A DNA stretch of 64,000 nt from Cephalopachus bancanus (lineage: Eukaryota; Chordata; Mammalia; Primates; Tarsiidae): assembly GCA_027257055.1 (NCBI GenBank), contig JAPVLO010001825.1:52020-116019 (forward strand), read 5' to 3'. Below, piece by piece: positions 11,541 to 23,050 of this stretch. Numbering within the stretch: position 1 is the first letter of the stretch; each line of letters starts with the position of its first letter. The position numbers and the translations under genes were made by a program. The notes below the pieces were generated by a model. It was not told where the DNA came from. It searched no databases and saw nothing but the letters and a program-made list of their open reading frames with translations.

Positions 11541-11833
11541 CTTTTTTTAATTTTTTGAGTTGGATTTTCACTCTATCACCCAGACTGGATGCAGTGGTAT
11601 GCTCTCGGTCATCACAGTCTTGACTTTTGGGTCCAGTGTTCTTTCCGCCTCCGCCTTCCAAGTAACTGGAACTATGGGCGTGTCCTACCATGCCCGTCTA
11701 ATTTTTGATTTATTATAGAGGAGAGGTCTTGCCAAGATGCATGGGTGGGTCTCAAACCCGTGGACTCAGGGAATCCACTCGTCTCAGCCTCCCAAAGTGC
11801 TGGGATTACAGGCTGAGCCACTGAGCCTGGCCC
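11541..11833 (-). mobile_element. Alu, antisense, shared by A and B
   Basis: Flanked by 'ataaatgattctt' and 'acaaatgattctt'. The same element in the same orientation sits at 25840-26133, so it was present before the duplication. Confidence 0.92.
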
Positions 11834-12098
11834 ACAAATGATTCTTAAGTGGTAAGTTCACTAAAGGATGCCAGACATAAAAACAGCTTTTTAATTAAAT
11901 TACATGAAATTCTAAATGATAAAAATTATTAAGACACAAAACAGATCAGTGAATATCAGAAGCCAAAGTTAGAAAAAAGAATGGACTGTGATAGGAATGT
12001 AGGGTACTAGGGTACATCATATATTATGATTTCTCTAGTGGCTACATCATTGTATGTATTTGTGATAATCCAAATTGTTCAATTAAAATTGACAAAAC

Positions 12099-12384
12099 AG
12101 CTGGACTCGGTGGCTCAGCCTGTAATCCCGCGCCTTTGGGAGTCTGAGGTGAGTGGATTGCCTGAGCCTGCGGTCGGACACACCTGGGCAGGCGAGACCT
12201 CATCTCTACAATAAAATCAAAAAATTACCCAGGCATGGTAGCGTGCACCTGTAATTCCAGGTCCTCGGAAGGCTGAGGTGAAAGGATTGCTGGAGCCCAG
12301 CAGGTTGAGGCTGTGGTGGCTGGGAGCGGCCACTGCACTCCAATCTGGGCAACAGAGTGAGACTCCAACTCAAAAAAAAAAAAA
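12099..12384 (+). mobile_element. Alu, sense, specific to copy A
   Basis: Flanked by 'aaattgacaaaac' and 'aaattgacgaaac'. Copy B has the empty site near 26385. Confidence 0.95.
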
Positions 12385-12564
12385 AAATTGACGAAACATC
12401 CTGTCAGATATCTCTCAATATAACTGACTTAAAATTTTCAATACATTTAAGGACAAATAATTTTTAAGACCCTGAGAATGCAGAATTTAAAAAACCCCCA
12501 AACTATTAAATGATAACTAAATACTGCTTAATTGATTAGACTACATTGAATTTTATATAGATCT

Positions 12565-12760
12565 CAATTTTTAATTTTTTAATATTTAATTATGGGTACA
12601 TGAATTATATGATAGATTTATAAATTTATGGGGCACATGTGATGTTAGATACAGGCATACAATGATTAATCATCAAATCAGTGCAATTGGGATGTGTATC
12701 ACCTCAAGCATTTATTATTTCTTTATGCAAAGAGTATTCTCATTCCACTCTTTTCGATAT
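12565..12760 (-). mobile_element. L1 3' UTR, antisense, older subfamily
   Basis: 'attatgggtacatgaattat', 'ggggcacatgtgatgttaga', 'tacaggcatacaatg' and 'cacctcaagcatttatt' match the antisense 3' UTR pattern of L1PB/L1MA elements. Shared with copy B at 26577-26750. Confidence 0.8.
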
Positions 12761-13325
12761 TTTAAAATAGGGAATGTTGTTTTTTAATAGCCAGCCTTTT
12801 CTCAATTGAATACTAGGTCTTATTCATTCTAACTATATTTTTGTACACATTTGCAGACTATTGATTAGACTTTTTTTCTCACATGAACTAGACCTGCGGG
12901 ACAGACAAGGATCATATTTTCCCTTTTTTGTGTTTTAGATTAAAGAGTAGCGATTTTTGGGAATAGACACGGCCAAAAATCCCATAGATTAATTTGCAAG
13001 TACAAATTCTTGTATTCATGTGTCATTATCACAGCTTCTATTAATGACGGTATTTTCTTTCCTAGATTCCACCATAAATGGAAGAAAGGAAAAGTTTCGG
13101 GGATCAAGTCTGAAAGAACAACATGGTTGTTCATTGCCTCTTCCTATTTAGAAAACACCTCCAAATATGAATACACATGTATATGTATGCTACATCATAT
13201 ATATGTATAGTCACATGCCCTCAAGATAAAGAACAGTGTAGCATAGACATCTGATCTTGTCTAAGAGATCAATACTTTTGAGATACAGTCTAAATTCATA
13301 CATGATCCTTAAAAAAATATTTCTT
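12761..13325. other. Copy A unique-type segment, no gene seen
   Basis: Matches 26750-27330 of copy B. I see no repeat family or credible coding frame. Confidence 0.55.
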
Positions 13326-13630
13326 GCTGGGCTCAGTAGCTCAGCCTGTGATCCCAGCGCTTTGGGAGGCTGAGGTGAGTGGATTGCCTGAGCCCGCAGG
13401 TTCAAGACCTGCCTGAGCAACTTGGTGAGACCTCATCTCTACAGTAAATCAAAAAATTAGTCGGGCATGGTAGCATGCGCCTGTAGTTCCAGCTACTTGG
13501 AAGGCTGTGGTGGAAGGATCGCCAGAGCCCAGCAGGTCGAGGCAGCAGTGGCTGGAGGCAGCCAGTGACTTCTAGTCTGGATGACAGTGAGACTTCAACT
13601 CAAAACTAAATAAATAAATATAATAAAAAT
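13326..13630 (+). mobile_element. Alu, sense, shared by A and B
   Basis: Target-site duplication is an A/T-rich 'aaaatatttctt'-like string. The paired element in copy B is at 27331-27635. Confidence 0.9.
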
Positions 13631-14130
13631 AAAAAATATTTTTTCAATATAATCAGTGAAATATTTACCTACACTTTCACAGAGCAAAATGCCTAGAAGA
13701 GGCTTACAAAATACTAAGTATACCATGTAACAAAAATAAATGAATCAAAACACTCATTTATTTTGTTTTTTATATTTTGCTATTTATCAGAAAAATGAAT
13801 GGCTAAATGAATTGTATACATAATTTAAAGGGAAAAAATTGCATGCAGCATTCTTATTTATAGAGCTTAAAAACATAATGTAGATGCAGGCTCCTGATGA
13901 GTATATGTAATTCCATGTTTCCTTTATGAACTTTAAGAATACACCACCTACATATGGTACCTATGGAGAACAAAAATTTAATAAAAACAGAATAATTATA
14001 AGCCTCAAATGTAAGAAAATAATAAACATGGGGAGGAACGAGGTGAATATTTTAAAGGAGTCTTCTATTACTTGTACTGAGTGGTGACTTCATGGATTTT
14101 CAATTTTTTGTGTTGTTTTTTGAGTTGTTA

Positions 14131-14730
14131 TTTTTTTGAGTCTTGGAAGGGCCTGGTACCGGACTTTGGGGGCAGGTACCAGGTCCCTGACCCTTGCTCG
14201 GAGTCTTCCAAGACAGAACCAGAAACCCGAGAGACCCAGAAAGTCAACCAAACAAAGGGCAGTCCAAGAGTGCACATTCAAATATGTGTGTGTGGATGAA
14301 AAATAAAAGGGGATGACTCACCAAAGGTGCAGAAAGGTGTACCGTAGCTGTTGGAGTTTCAAGGTCCTTCGTGGAGTTACTTCGCCAGTCAGAGAGGAAA
14401 AAGAATAAAGAAACCAAGCACTTTTCTCCCACCCTTACAGGCTCTGGCGGTTCGAACTTTCCTTCGGGGACTTTCTTGCCTCCCTAGGGAGTAGACCTAG
14501 GCAGAGACCATCAGTTGTCCTCTGAGATGCAGCTCGGTCCACGGGGAAACTCAGAAATCTTGGCTAGAAGGAAGCAAAGAGTTAACCTTAGTCCCCCACC
14601 CCGTCAGGCCACAGCGGCTGATGTCTTTCCCTGGAACTTTTTGCACACTGAAGGGGTAGCCTCAGCTATAGCCTTCAATTGCCACCAGGTTCCAACACAG
14701 CCCACAGAGGGTCACCAGTTAGGAAATATG
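14131..14730 (-). mobile_element. Candidate endogenous-retrovirus leader, antisense, degraded
   Basis: Read on the minus strand, this follows a possible LTR end at about 14720-14735. Near 14711-14720 a string resembling a primer-binding site ('ctggtgaccct' on the minus strand) appears, then a leader-like stretch. No intact gag frame remains and the segment stops at the edge of duplication copy A. A class I origin is a guess from texture only; it may be another LTR element or unrelated. Confidence 0.3.
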
Positions 14731-14731
14731 A

Positions 14732-14736
14732 AAGAG

Positions 14737-14769
<33 letters not shown>

Positions 14770-14770
14770 T
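14732..14770. repeat. (GA)n microsatellite
   Basis: About 39 bp of nearly uninterrupted ga/ag dinucleotides with one phase slip near 14752. It produces spurious charged or serine-rich frames on both strands. Confidence 0.95.
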
Positions 14771-15240
14771 TCAGAAGTCTTGGCAGAAACTCCAAAAGTG
14801 TTAGGGTACAGATGGACCGGGTGAGAGTCAAGAGATGCAGGGAGGCGTGCAGCACTGCTGGGCCTGGCAAGCTGGAGGTGTGTGCCGGCAACCCAGAGAT
14901 CCGAGTATAGCAAATAATTGTGACACACAAAAAGATTAAGAAAGAAAAGTTATTTAGAAATAAATTAGAGAGACAAAGAGAAGGAAAAGACAAGATTCAG
15001 CTCCCCAAGGTGGGGGAAGGGGACCAAAGCCAGGAAGCATGGCGACAGCTATGACTCAAAGAGCACATGGCCACGCCAGACTCTAGCAAGGCAGTGGTCC
15101 CTGGTTGCTTGTGGTTGTGTCCTTTTAACCATTCCCCTTGATGGGGGAAGATCATTAGGGTGAGTGGGTGGTGGTCTGCTTCCACGTCATCACAAAGGGG
15201 TAGGCAAGTGCAGGTACTTGTCGGGTGCCAGCCCCGACTT
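14771..15240 (-). mobile_element. Candidate LTR, antisense, degraded
   Basis: Minus-strand text has a TATA-like 'ttaaaagg' near 15120 and a compact promoter-like layout upstream of the candidate leader. The right boundary near 15220 carries a short inverted repeat, GTCGGG and CCCGAC. I cannot assign a family. Confidence 0.3.
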
Positions 15241-17139
15241 ATGAGGGGAGGGTTAGGACTGCAACAGTGAATCAAGACGGAGAGAAGAAACAACTCTGAG
15301 GCCGTTCTTCTGGGAACAGTCTGATCAGGACTGAAGCCAAATTTTATTCGGACTCCTTCCAACTTGTATACCATTTTTCATACCCTCCAGCAGTGTGATA
15401 ATCACTTGCTGGGGGTGTACAAACTCCATGATGTATATTTTGCTTTACAAACTATGCATCACAAGACCATCACGAACTTGCAAGCTCCAAGCAGACAGTT
15501 CAAACTCCTGATGCCCCGACGTGCCTCACAAATCTCACATCAAGGTCACAGGTGCACAATTTCAATACAGTTTGTTCAAAAGTGTCTTCCATAGTGTTCA
15601 ATAAATCATTCATATTATACTCTTTGTTCTAAACCCTGATTAATACAAAAAATTTCTTATTAACTCTAGGTTCAATCCAAGTTCACTGACTCCTAAAATT
15701 TTTTAAAGATTGATATTATCAACTTAACACTATACTATAATCTATAAGTTTACTTAAATGACTTAATTTTTTTTTATTCCATTTTAAACCCATTATGATT
15801 CAACATGTGGCCTATAATTCTATAATAATTAATTTAAAACTTATTCCTTACCATGACTTCTATGAGTTTCATGATCTAAATGTTTGGACTTTAAAAACTT
15901 GCTATATCTCATTAAGCTAATACCTTATCATTAAATCTTATAATTATCATTGACGTATGATTTTAAAAACATAACACTATAATTCTCATTCTATTCTAAT
16001 AAAACTATGACTTTAACCCAAAACTTAAATCTTTTTTTTCCCAGTATATTAATACATGGCTACGTGTAAAATTTCCTATTGTCATATTAGAAGCAAAAAA
16101 AAACACCCTTTGGGGAAAATTTCGGTATACTAATCAAAGGATCTTAAAAATTTGGCCCACAGGAACGGAACTAAAGTCATAATATGAGAAAAAGGGAAAA
16201 TTAAAAGCTTAAAAAAAAACCTAAAAAATTTTCTGTGAATGCTTATTACTGTTTAAATCTTTCCGATGGAAATTGTATCATCTTAAAAGAATGTTTTACC
16301 CAAAAAAGTCTATTCTAAAAATCAAATAGTAGCTGTCACACTCTTGGATAATGGACTGCATGGTTACCATGGCAATGGCCAGGGGTGAAGCAAAAAGAGT
16401 TTCGGCATGTAATGAAACTAGAAAAACATCCTGCCTGGCTAGAGGCAGGGCAATAAAACTATTATGGTAATTTAGTTTCTAATCTTAATCCCAGGAGAAA
16501 ACTGCCTTTGGGAACAAGAGCTGACTCACCAGTCTACCAGGAAATAGAAGTTAAAAAATATCTAGAAAGAAGTAAAAATTAGAAGGGACAAGGTCATAAT
16601 TCTGCTGTGCAACCTTTCATCAGGTGTAAGAGATTTATTTATAAGTTTTACTGCCATGTATGCACACTGGTCACTAATCACACGCCAATATTATAGGTAT
16701 AACTGATATCCTATGTCAGAGGCGATCTTCCAGATGGGCCTTTACAGGCCTCAGCCATGTAGCTATAGATGTTGCCTCCCAACAGGTACTGATGATGTCA
16801 GATGATGGACAGCAGGCAGATGGGTGGGTTAGTCACATGATTGCTGCCATGGTGGGGCTTATCTGTGTCACGAAGTTCACAGAGGGCTGATTAGGTTAAC
16901 CTGAGGGGGATTTCCTGTAAGAGACTTGTTAGACATTTGCAATTCACAAATTCCTTGACCAAAGGTGGGTTGGTCATTTGGGCTGTCCTGATGTTGTATC
17001 TGAAGGAGATATGTCTAGGGGGGATGGGATAGGCTGCTGTTTGTCCTGCAGTAGAATGTCTGAATGCTTGCTAATCTTTACACTGAGGTAAAAAATAATA
17101 ATAATAATAAGCTGAGTTTCTGCTAGGTTTCTATAGGTA
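15241..17139. other. Unclassified spacer between duplication copies A and B
   Basis: The first third is mixed composition, 15600-16330 is strongly AT-rich, and 16330-17100 is again mixed. It lacks a match in copies A or B. No Alu occurs across almost 1.9 kb, which is unusual for this window. It may be interior LTR-retrotransposon sequence, but I recognise no conserved protein motif. Confidence 0.5.
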
Positions 17140-17227
17140 CCTTTCACATTATAGTATGAGAAAGTGGGAGTAATGGGAAGCTGTCAGGAGAGAGGAGTGG
17201 GATTGGCAGTTGAGGAAAACTGCTAGG
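17140..17227 (+). mobile_element. L1 3' UTR fragment, sense, truncated at the duplication junction
   Basis: 'gggaagctgtcaggagagag' followed by 'gtgggattggcagttgagga' is the sense version of the lineage-type L1 3' UTR seen antisense at 60771-60855. It stops where copy B begins. Confidence 0.7.
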
Positions 17228-17348
17228 GGAGGGTGATAGACTGAGACTCTAACTCAAAAAAAAGAAGAAAAAAGTAAATGCATGCATTTAATTTTACATA
17301 ATTTACAAGTAGCTAACAATAAAAATTATTCTTTAAAAAATCATGTGA

Positions 17349-17644
17349 TGCCAGGCTTGGTGGCTCAGCCTATAATCCCGCACCTTTGGGAGGCTGAGGT
17401 GAGTGCATTGCCTGAGCCTATGGGTTCGAGACCTGCCTGGGCAGGCCAGACCTCATCTCTACAATAAAATAAAAAAATTAGCCTGGTGTGGTAGCGCGCA
17501 CCTGTAATTCCAGCTACTCGGAAGGCTGAGGCGGAAGGATCGCCGGGGCCCAGCAGGTCGAGGCCGCTCCTGGCCACTGCACTCCAATCTGGGTGACAGA
17601 GTGAGACTCCAACTCAAAAATAAACAAACTAAAAAAAAATAAAA
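17349..17644 (+). mobile_element. Alu, sense, specific to copy B
   Basis: Flanked by 'catgtga' repeats. Copy A reads 'aaaatatcacatgagatgct' straight through near 5705. The right arm lacks about 15 bp in the region before 'ccactgcactcc'. Confidence 0.95.
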
Positions 17645-18592
17645 ACTCATGTGAGATGCTCTCAAACATTGCAGGCTCTCCTGTCTTGTACAAGGGTCAG
17701 CTCGTGTAATAACTTGTTTGTTAGTTGTTGCCTTAGAAGAATACAGTTATTTAGCCCCATATCCAATTTTTGCTTCCACAAGGTAAGAGGGAAAATGGAA
17801 GGTTTTGGTACCGGTATCTTCAAAACTTATTGCCCTACACCCAATTTTATTTCATTGATACTCAGAATGATAGAACTCAGTCAATAAAAAAAAAGAAAAT
17901 AATCGAAAAACTTGAGAAAACTGAATTTGCAAGGAGGACACAGAGCTGTGCTGACTCACAATTGAGCAGTTTTAAAACCATAGAGACAGCTGTTGGTCAG
18001 TGATAAAACTCAGTGGAAGTTGACATCAGGAGCAAATAAACAGAAAACAAACTACATTATGTAACAGTAATAAAACATAATTCTGAAAAGATAACATTGG
18101 CAGAAGTCATTGGATAAAATCTATCATGCTCTAAATAGAAAGAAATAGTCTTTTCCCCATTTGCTAACCATGGAAGACATGTCTGTCTATGCAGTAGATT
18201 AAAAAACACACAATTATTTGCTAATGTTCACACGTGCTTCCCCAAAATGAACTATTCAGTGTGAAATTTCATGATGGAGACTTTGGAAAGTGGCATGGCA
18301 TAGCAACACAAGGCCTTACTAAAGTTAACCTTACACTTAATTAGCAAAATACAATAAATTCTTAAGTTCATTTACAGTGAAAATAATCTGAAAAGAAGGG
18401 ATATAACCGAAGACACATTTGATGACGTAAATGCCCCAATTGATGTGTGCTTTGTGTTTTCCATAATTTGAAAGTGCTTTAAAAAGTCTAGTAGCAGTCC
18501 CACACCATACAATTCTTTCATCTAAAGTATTAAAACTGTAGCTTCTAGTCTATTTATGAAATTGTGCAATAATCACCACAATCTAATTTTAA
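17645..18592. other. Copy B unique-type segment, no gene seen
   Basis: Counterpart of 5711-7225 in copy A without the two Alus found there. No credible coding signal. Confidence 0.6.
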
Positions 18593-18871
18593 TTTTTTTT
18601 TTTGAGTTGGAGTCTCACTCGCCCAGACTGGAGTGCAGTGGCCGCTCCCAGCCACCGCAGCCTCGACCTGCTGGGCTCCGGCAATCCTTCCGCCTCAGCC
18701 TTCCAAGTAACCGGAATTACAGGCATGCACTACTACACCTGGCTGATTTTTGATTTATTGTAGAGATGAGGTCTCGCTGCCCAGGCGGGTCTCGAACCCG
18801 CGGGCTCAGGTGATCCACCCACCTCAGCCTCCCAAAGGCGCGGGATTATAGGCTGAGCCACGGAGCCCGGC
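18593..18871 (-). mobile_element. Alu, antisense, specific to copy B
   Basis: Poly-T start and 'gagcccggc' end. The corresponding site in copy A, near 7243, lacks it. Confidence 0.93.
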
Positions 18872-19009
18872 ATAATTTTTTTTTAATTTATTGTAGAGAT
18901 GAGGTCTCGCCAAGTTGCCTAGGCAGGTCACGAACCCACAGGTTCAGGCAATCCATTCACCTCAGCCTCCCAAGGCGCGGGATTACAGGCTGAGCCACCA
19001 AGCCTGGTT
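18872..19009 (-). mobile_element. Alu left-arm monomer, antisense, specific to copy B
   Basis: Contains only the left arm: T-rich tail, 'tgtagagatgaggtctcgcc', 'tcacctcagcctcccaagg', ending 'aagcctgg'. It abuts the complete Alu at 18593-18871 head to tail. It could be a monomer insertion or a 3'-truncated copy of a dimer. Confidence 0.85.
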
Positions 19010-19039
19010 TGATATATTTTTAACCCTTAAAAAGATACC

Positions 19040-19328
19040 CCGAACCCGGCTTGGTGGCTCAGCCTGTAATCTCAGAGTTTTGGAAGGCTGGGGTGAGTGG
19101 ATTGCTTCAGCCCGCAGGTTCGAGACCCGCCTGGGCAACTAGCCTCATCTCTACAATAAATCAAAAGAACTGTTAGCCGAGAGTGGTAGCGCGTGCCTTT
19201 AATTTCAACTACTTGGAAGGCTGAGGCAGAAGTATCGCCTGAGACCAGCAGGTCGAGGCAACGGTGGCTGGGAGTGTGTCCCTGCACTCTATTCTGGGTG
19301 TCGGAGCAAGACTCCAACTCAAAAAAAA
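19040..19328 (+). mobile_element. Alu, sense, specific to copy B
   Basis: Flanked by 'aaaagataccc' and 'aaaagacaccc'. Copy A has 'aaaagataccctgtaatcat' uninterrupted near 7267. Confidence 0.93.
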
Positions 19329-19389
19329 AAAAGACACCCTATAATCATGGGGAGTGAGGGTGCGAGTTGGGGTGGTCAGTTTCCTCACC

Positions 19390-19535
19390 CTCGCCCTAGT
19401 CAACCCATAACCTACTTTTTGTCTCTACATGTTGGCCAACTCCGGACATTTCATAGAAATGGAATTATACAACTTGTGTCTTTCTTTGACTTTCTTCATT
19501 CACCGATACTTCACTCAGTACTAATCTACTGAATA
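19390..19535 (-). mobile_element. Old L1 3' fragment, antisense
   Basis: 'ggacatttcatagaaatgg', 'aattatacaacttgtgtct' and 'tcttcattcaccgatacttc' resemble the antisense L1M 3' region. Copy A keeps only the first part (7330-7402). Confidence 0.55.
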
Positions 19536-19550
19536 CTGATACATATTTCC

Positions 19551-19817
19551 TTTTTTTTTTTTTGAGTTGGAGTCTCACTCTGTCACCCAGACTGGAGTGC
19601 AGTGGCCACTCCCGGCCACCGCAGTCTTGCCTCCGCCTCAGCCTTCCGAGTAGCGGGAATTACAGGCGCGTGCTACCATGCCCAGCTAATTTTTTGATTT
19701 ATTGTAGAGATGAGGTCTCGCCTGCCCAGGTGGGTCTCGAACCCGCGGGCTCAGGCAATCCACTCACCTCAGACTCCCAGAGGAGCGGGATTACAGGCTG
19801 AGCCACCAAGCCCGGCT
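19551..19817 (-). mobile_element. Alu, antisense, in copy B
   Basis: Starts with a T-run and 'gagttggagtctcactctg' and ends 'cccggct'. Its left-hand part lacks 'ctgctgggctccggcgat' (internal deletion near 19625). The matching stretch is deleted in copy A. Confidence 0.92.
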
Positions 19818-19823
19818 GAGAAT

Positions 19824-20112
19824 TTATTTTTTTGAGTTGGAGTCTTTTTCTGTAGCCCAGGCTGCAGTGCAGTGGCACTCTCATGGTCACCCCGTGTCAA
19901 CCTGCTGAGCTATGGTGATCCTGCTGCCTCAGCCTTCAAGGTACCCAGAACTACAGGTGCCCTACCACCCCTGGCTAATTTTTAAATTTTATTGTAGAGA
20001 GCAGGTCACGCCTTTGCCTGGGGTGTTCTCAAACCCTCAGGCAGAGGCAATCCAGTCGCCTTGGCCTCCCAAACTGCTGGGATGACAGGCGGCGCTACTG
20101 AGCACACCCTCA
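19824..20112 (-). mobile_element. Alu, antisense, diverged, in copy B
   Basis: Flanked by a perfect 9-bp 'gctgagaat' (19815-19823 and 20113-20121). The left repeat overlaps the 5' tip of the neighbouring Alu, so this element landed exactly at that Alu's edge or the reverse. Confidence 0.9.
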
Positions 20113-20121
20113 GCTGAGAAT

Positions 20122-20530
20122 GAAAAAATAACACATCAAGGGGATATTAATTGGCATTAAATAAATGAATAAGCAGTAGGAAGATGAGTTTTTAAAAATA
20201 TCACAGGTGTCTCTAAAATTCAAATATGTTTAGGATGGATCATATTTAATTGTATATATTGTTTCCCCAGAGGCTCGCTAGTAGCTAAAAAAAGAAATAC
20301 AAAGAAAACAAAAGGGATGTGGAGTTTGCTGGACAGACACTACCATGTGCATTTCAAGGAGGTATTCTTAAAGTCGTGAACAACTGACCTTTTGACCCCA
20401 AATTGTAAGGAAAGCATGCACTCTGCCTGCCACGTGGAAATCTTGGAACTGATCCTAGTAATTTACACTCATAACTTCAATAACTTTTGTAGATTAGGTG
20501 TATTATATTAATTTAATGATTTTGCTTTTT
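20122..20530. other. Copy B unique-type segment, no gene seen
   Basis: 20391-20530 matches 7415-7551 of copy A; 20122-20390 is absent from copy A because of the deletion there. No gene recognised. Confidence 0.55.
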
Positions 20531-20836
20531 TTGTTTGTTTGTTTTATTTTTTTTTTTGAGTTGGAGTCTCACTCTGTCGCCCAGACTGGAGGGCAGTGGC
20601 CGCTCCCGGCCACCACAGTCTCAACTTGCTGGGCTCCGGCGATCCTTCTGCTTCAGCCTTCCAAGTAGCTGGAACTACAGGCATGCGCTGCCACTCCCGG
20701 CTCATTTTTTTTATTTATTGTAGAGATGAGGTCTCGCCAAGTTGGCCAGGCAGGTCTCGAACCTGCGGGCTCAGGCAATCCACTCACCTCAGCCTCCCAA
20801 GGCACGGGATTACAGGCTGAGCCACTGAGCCCAGCA
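20531..20836 (-). mobile_element. Alu, antisense, specific to copy B
   Basis: Flanked by a perfect 14-bp target-site duplication 'tgattttgcttttt' (20517-20530, 20837-20850). Copy A has the site empty at about 7545. Confidence 0.97.
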
Positions 20837-20959
20837 TGATTTTGCTTTTTATTGCACATTCTATTTGGGATCTCACCTCCTTGTCATTTACAATCCCATG
20901 CCATTGGGATTTGTCCTCCTAGTTTTATATTGGGTGCTAACTCTGAATGCAAAAGGAAA

Positions 20960-21590
20960 ACAGTAAAATGGTTTCTCAAAAAATTAAAAATAAAGCTATT
21001 ATTTGATCCAGAAATCCCACTTTGGGGTATATATCTTCAAAAAATAAAATAAAATCAGTATCTCAAAGCAATATCAGCACTCTTACAGTCATTGCAGCTT
21101 TATTTTCAATAGTCAAGACTTGGAAATAATTTAAGTGTCCACCAATGAATGAATCAATAACAAAAATGTGACACATGTATGCACGGGAGTGCGTGCATGC
21201 ATGCACACACACACAGCAGAAAACTGTTTAGCATAGTTTTTTAAAAATAAGAAAATACTTTCTTATGTGTGAAAACATGGGTGAACCTGGAGAACATCAT
21301 ACTAAGTAAAAAATGAAAAGGGTAGAATGATGATTGCCAGCAGCTGGTGGAGAGGCATAGGAATGGGAAGATATTCTTCAAATGTTCTCACTCATCAGTG
21401 GACCTTGAACAACTACTTTAATACTATAATAAAATGATTGAGAGTAGCAGGAAACTGAGGGAGGTAGTGGGGCAGGGAGGTAGAATTGACAGTAGTAGAA
21501 ATAGGGAAGGGTGGGACACCTCATCAATAAGGGTACCTGCACAATAAATATTTGTGTACCTAACTCTGAATTGCACCCCACAATGTTGAA
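20960..21590 (+). mobile_element. L1 3' end, sense (ORF2 tail plus 3' UTR)
   Basis: Duplicate of 7672-8335, with small indels including loss of about 24 bp near 21318 relative to copy A. Confidence 0.85.
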
Positions 21591-21617
21591 ATAAAAAAAA
21601 TTAAGTTAAAAAAGTAG

Positions 21618-21904
21618 TCAGCCAGGCTCGGTGGCTCAGCCTGTAATTCCACGCCTTTGGGATGCTGAGGTGAGTGGATTGCCTGAGCCCGTGGGTTGGA
21701 GACCCACCTGGGCAGCGAGACCTCATCTCTACAATAAATCAAAAAATCAGCCAGGTGTGGTAGCTCATGCCTGTACTTCCGGCTACTTGGAAGGCTGAGG
21801 CAGAAGGATCGCTGGGGCCCAGCAGGTCGAGGCTGTGGTGGCCAGGAGTGGCCACTGCACTCCAGTCTGGGTGACAGAGTGAGACTCCAACTCAAAAAAA
21901 AAAA
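21618..21904 (+). mobile_element. Alu, sense, specific to copy B
   Basis: Sits between 'ttaaaaaagtag' and 'gttgaaattt'. Copy A has 'aaaatagttgaaattcac' unbroken near 8350. Confidence 0.95.
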
Positions 21905-21972
21905 AGTTGAAATTTAGTATGGTAAGATCTCTGGTTATCTGAGATCTTACAAATTTTGAAAATACACTGACA

Positions 21973-22285
21973 AAGCCGGGCTCGGTGGCTCAGCCTGTAA
22001 TCTCTTGCTTTTGGGAGGCTAAGGTGGAGTTGATTGCCTGAGCCCGTGGGTTCGAGACCCTCCTGGGCAACTTGGCAAGACCTCATCTCTACAATAAATT
22101 AAAAAAAAAAATCAGCCGGGCATGGTAGCGCGCGCCTATAGTTCCAGCTACTTGGAAGGCAGAGGTGGAAGATCGCTGGAGCCCAGCAGGTGAGGCTGCG
22201 GTGGCCGGGAGCAGCCACTGCCCTCCAGTCTGGGCGACAGAGTGAGACTCCAACTCACAAATAAAAATTAGAAAATTAAAAATTA
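21973..22285 (+). mobile_element. Alu, sense, specific to copy B
   Basis: Flanked by the direct repeat 'aaaatacactg'. Copy A has one copy of that string near 8406. Confidence 0.95.
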
Positions 22286-22761
22286 AAAATACACTGGCTA
22301 AACATTGAAGTAAGAGCATGTTTATAAATATAAAAACAGGAAATTGACTTTTTATGCAACAAAAAAGTGAATTGATAGTCTTTACAAAGTCAGTATTGTG
22401 TTTGATATGTAAGTGTAAACGAGTCAAGCTGTTTATAATATGTTAATGTGAACTTAGTATATATATAGTAGGGTATCCGATGTCCCATTTCTAGTGTAAG
22501 AAATAATAGAGTCATGAAAAATATACATATGTGTGTGTTAAAAATTTTGCTTTTATGTGGTTTTTATATATCTTGAATAATACCTCTGCCTAGAAATAAC
22601 TGCATTTCATGTTTTATATATTTCTATGCTCATGGATTTCATTTTAAAGTCAGAGTCAGCCATAGTAAAATTAAAAATTTCAGTATTTGTAATTTGATAT
22701 TGAAATAAATGTAAATAACTTTGGACCAAAATATGGATGTTAACTAAAAGAAAAGAGATAG

Positions 22762-23050
22762 GAGCCGGGATCCTTGGTCAGCCTATAATCTCGCTCTTGG
22801 GAGGCCGAGGTGAGTGGATTGCCTGAGTCCATGGGTTCGAGACCCGCCTGGGCAACTTGGGGTGATCTCATGTCTACAACAAATCAAAACTTAGCCAGGC
22901 ATGGTAGCGCATGCCTGTAGTTCCAGCTACTCGGAAGCCTGAGGCAGAAGGATCGCCAGAGACCAGCAGGTCGAGGCTGCGGTGGTTGGGAGCAGCCAAT
23001 GCACTCCAGTCTAGGTGACAGAGTGAGACTCCAACTCAAGAAAGAAAGAA
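22762..23050 (+). mobile_element. Alu, sense, specific to copy B
   Basis: Inserted after 'aaaagagatag'; the tail is (aaag)n rather than pure A. Copy A reads 'gagataggtacagccttt' at about 9173. Confidence 0.94.

Larger units (their letters stand above)
5585..14130. repeat. Large direct duplication, copy A
   Basis: Colinear with 17228-28104 after removing copy-specific insertions. Anchor pairs: 5711/17651, 6540/18170, 7230/18560, 7435/20405, 7680/20960, 8380/21925, 9170/22750, 10030/24830, 10880/25360, 11170/25450, 11880/26160, 12570/26580, 13240/27235, 14080/28070. Copy A has at least seven Alus missing from copy B and lacks the LTR found in B. It also has a deletion near 7400. The left break is in an Alu 3' end and the right break is in the poly-T start of an antisense Alu that is still nearly full length in B (28099-28366). 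Confidence 0.93.

Noticed and set aside
14515..15374. 131- and 125-codon stop-free runs on opposite strands
   Set aside because: One includes the (GA)n microsatellite and the other lies in the candidate LTR. Neither shows a recognisable gag or other motif, start context or codon bias.
15600..16120. Nuclear copy of mitochondrial DNA
   Set aside because: The AT-rich texture suggested it, but I could not recognise any mitochondrial tRNA, rRNA or protein segment.
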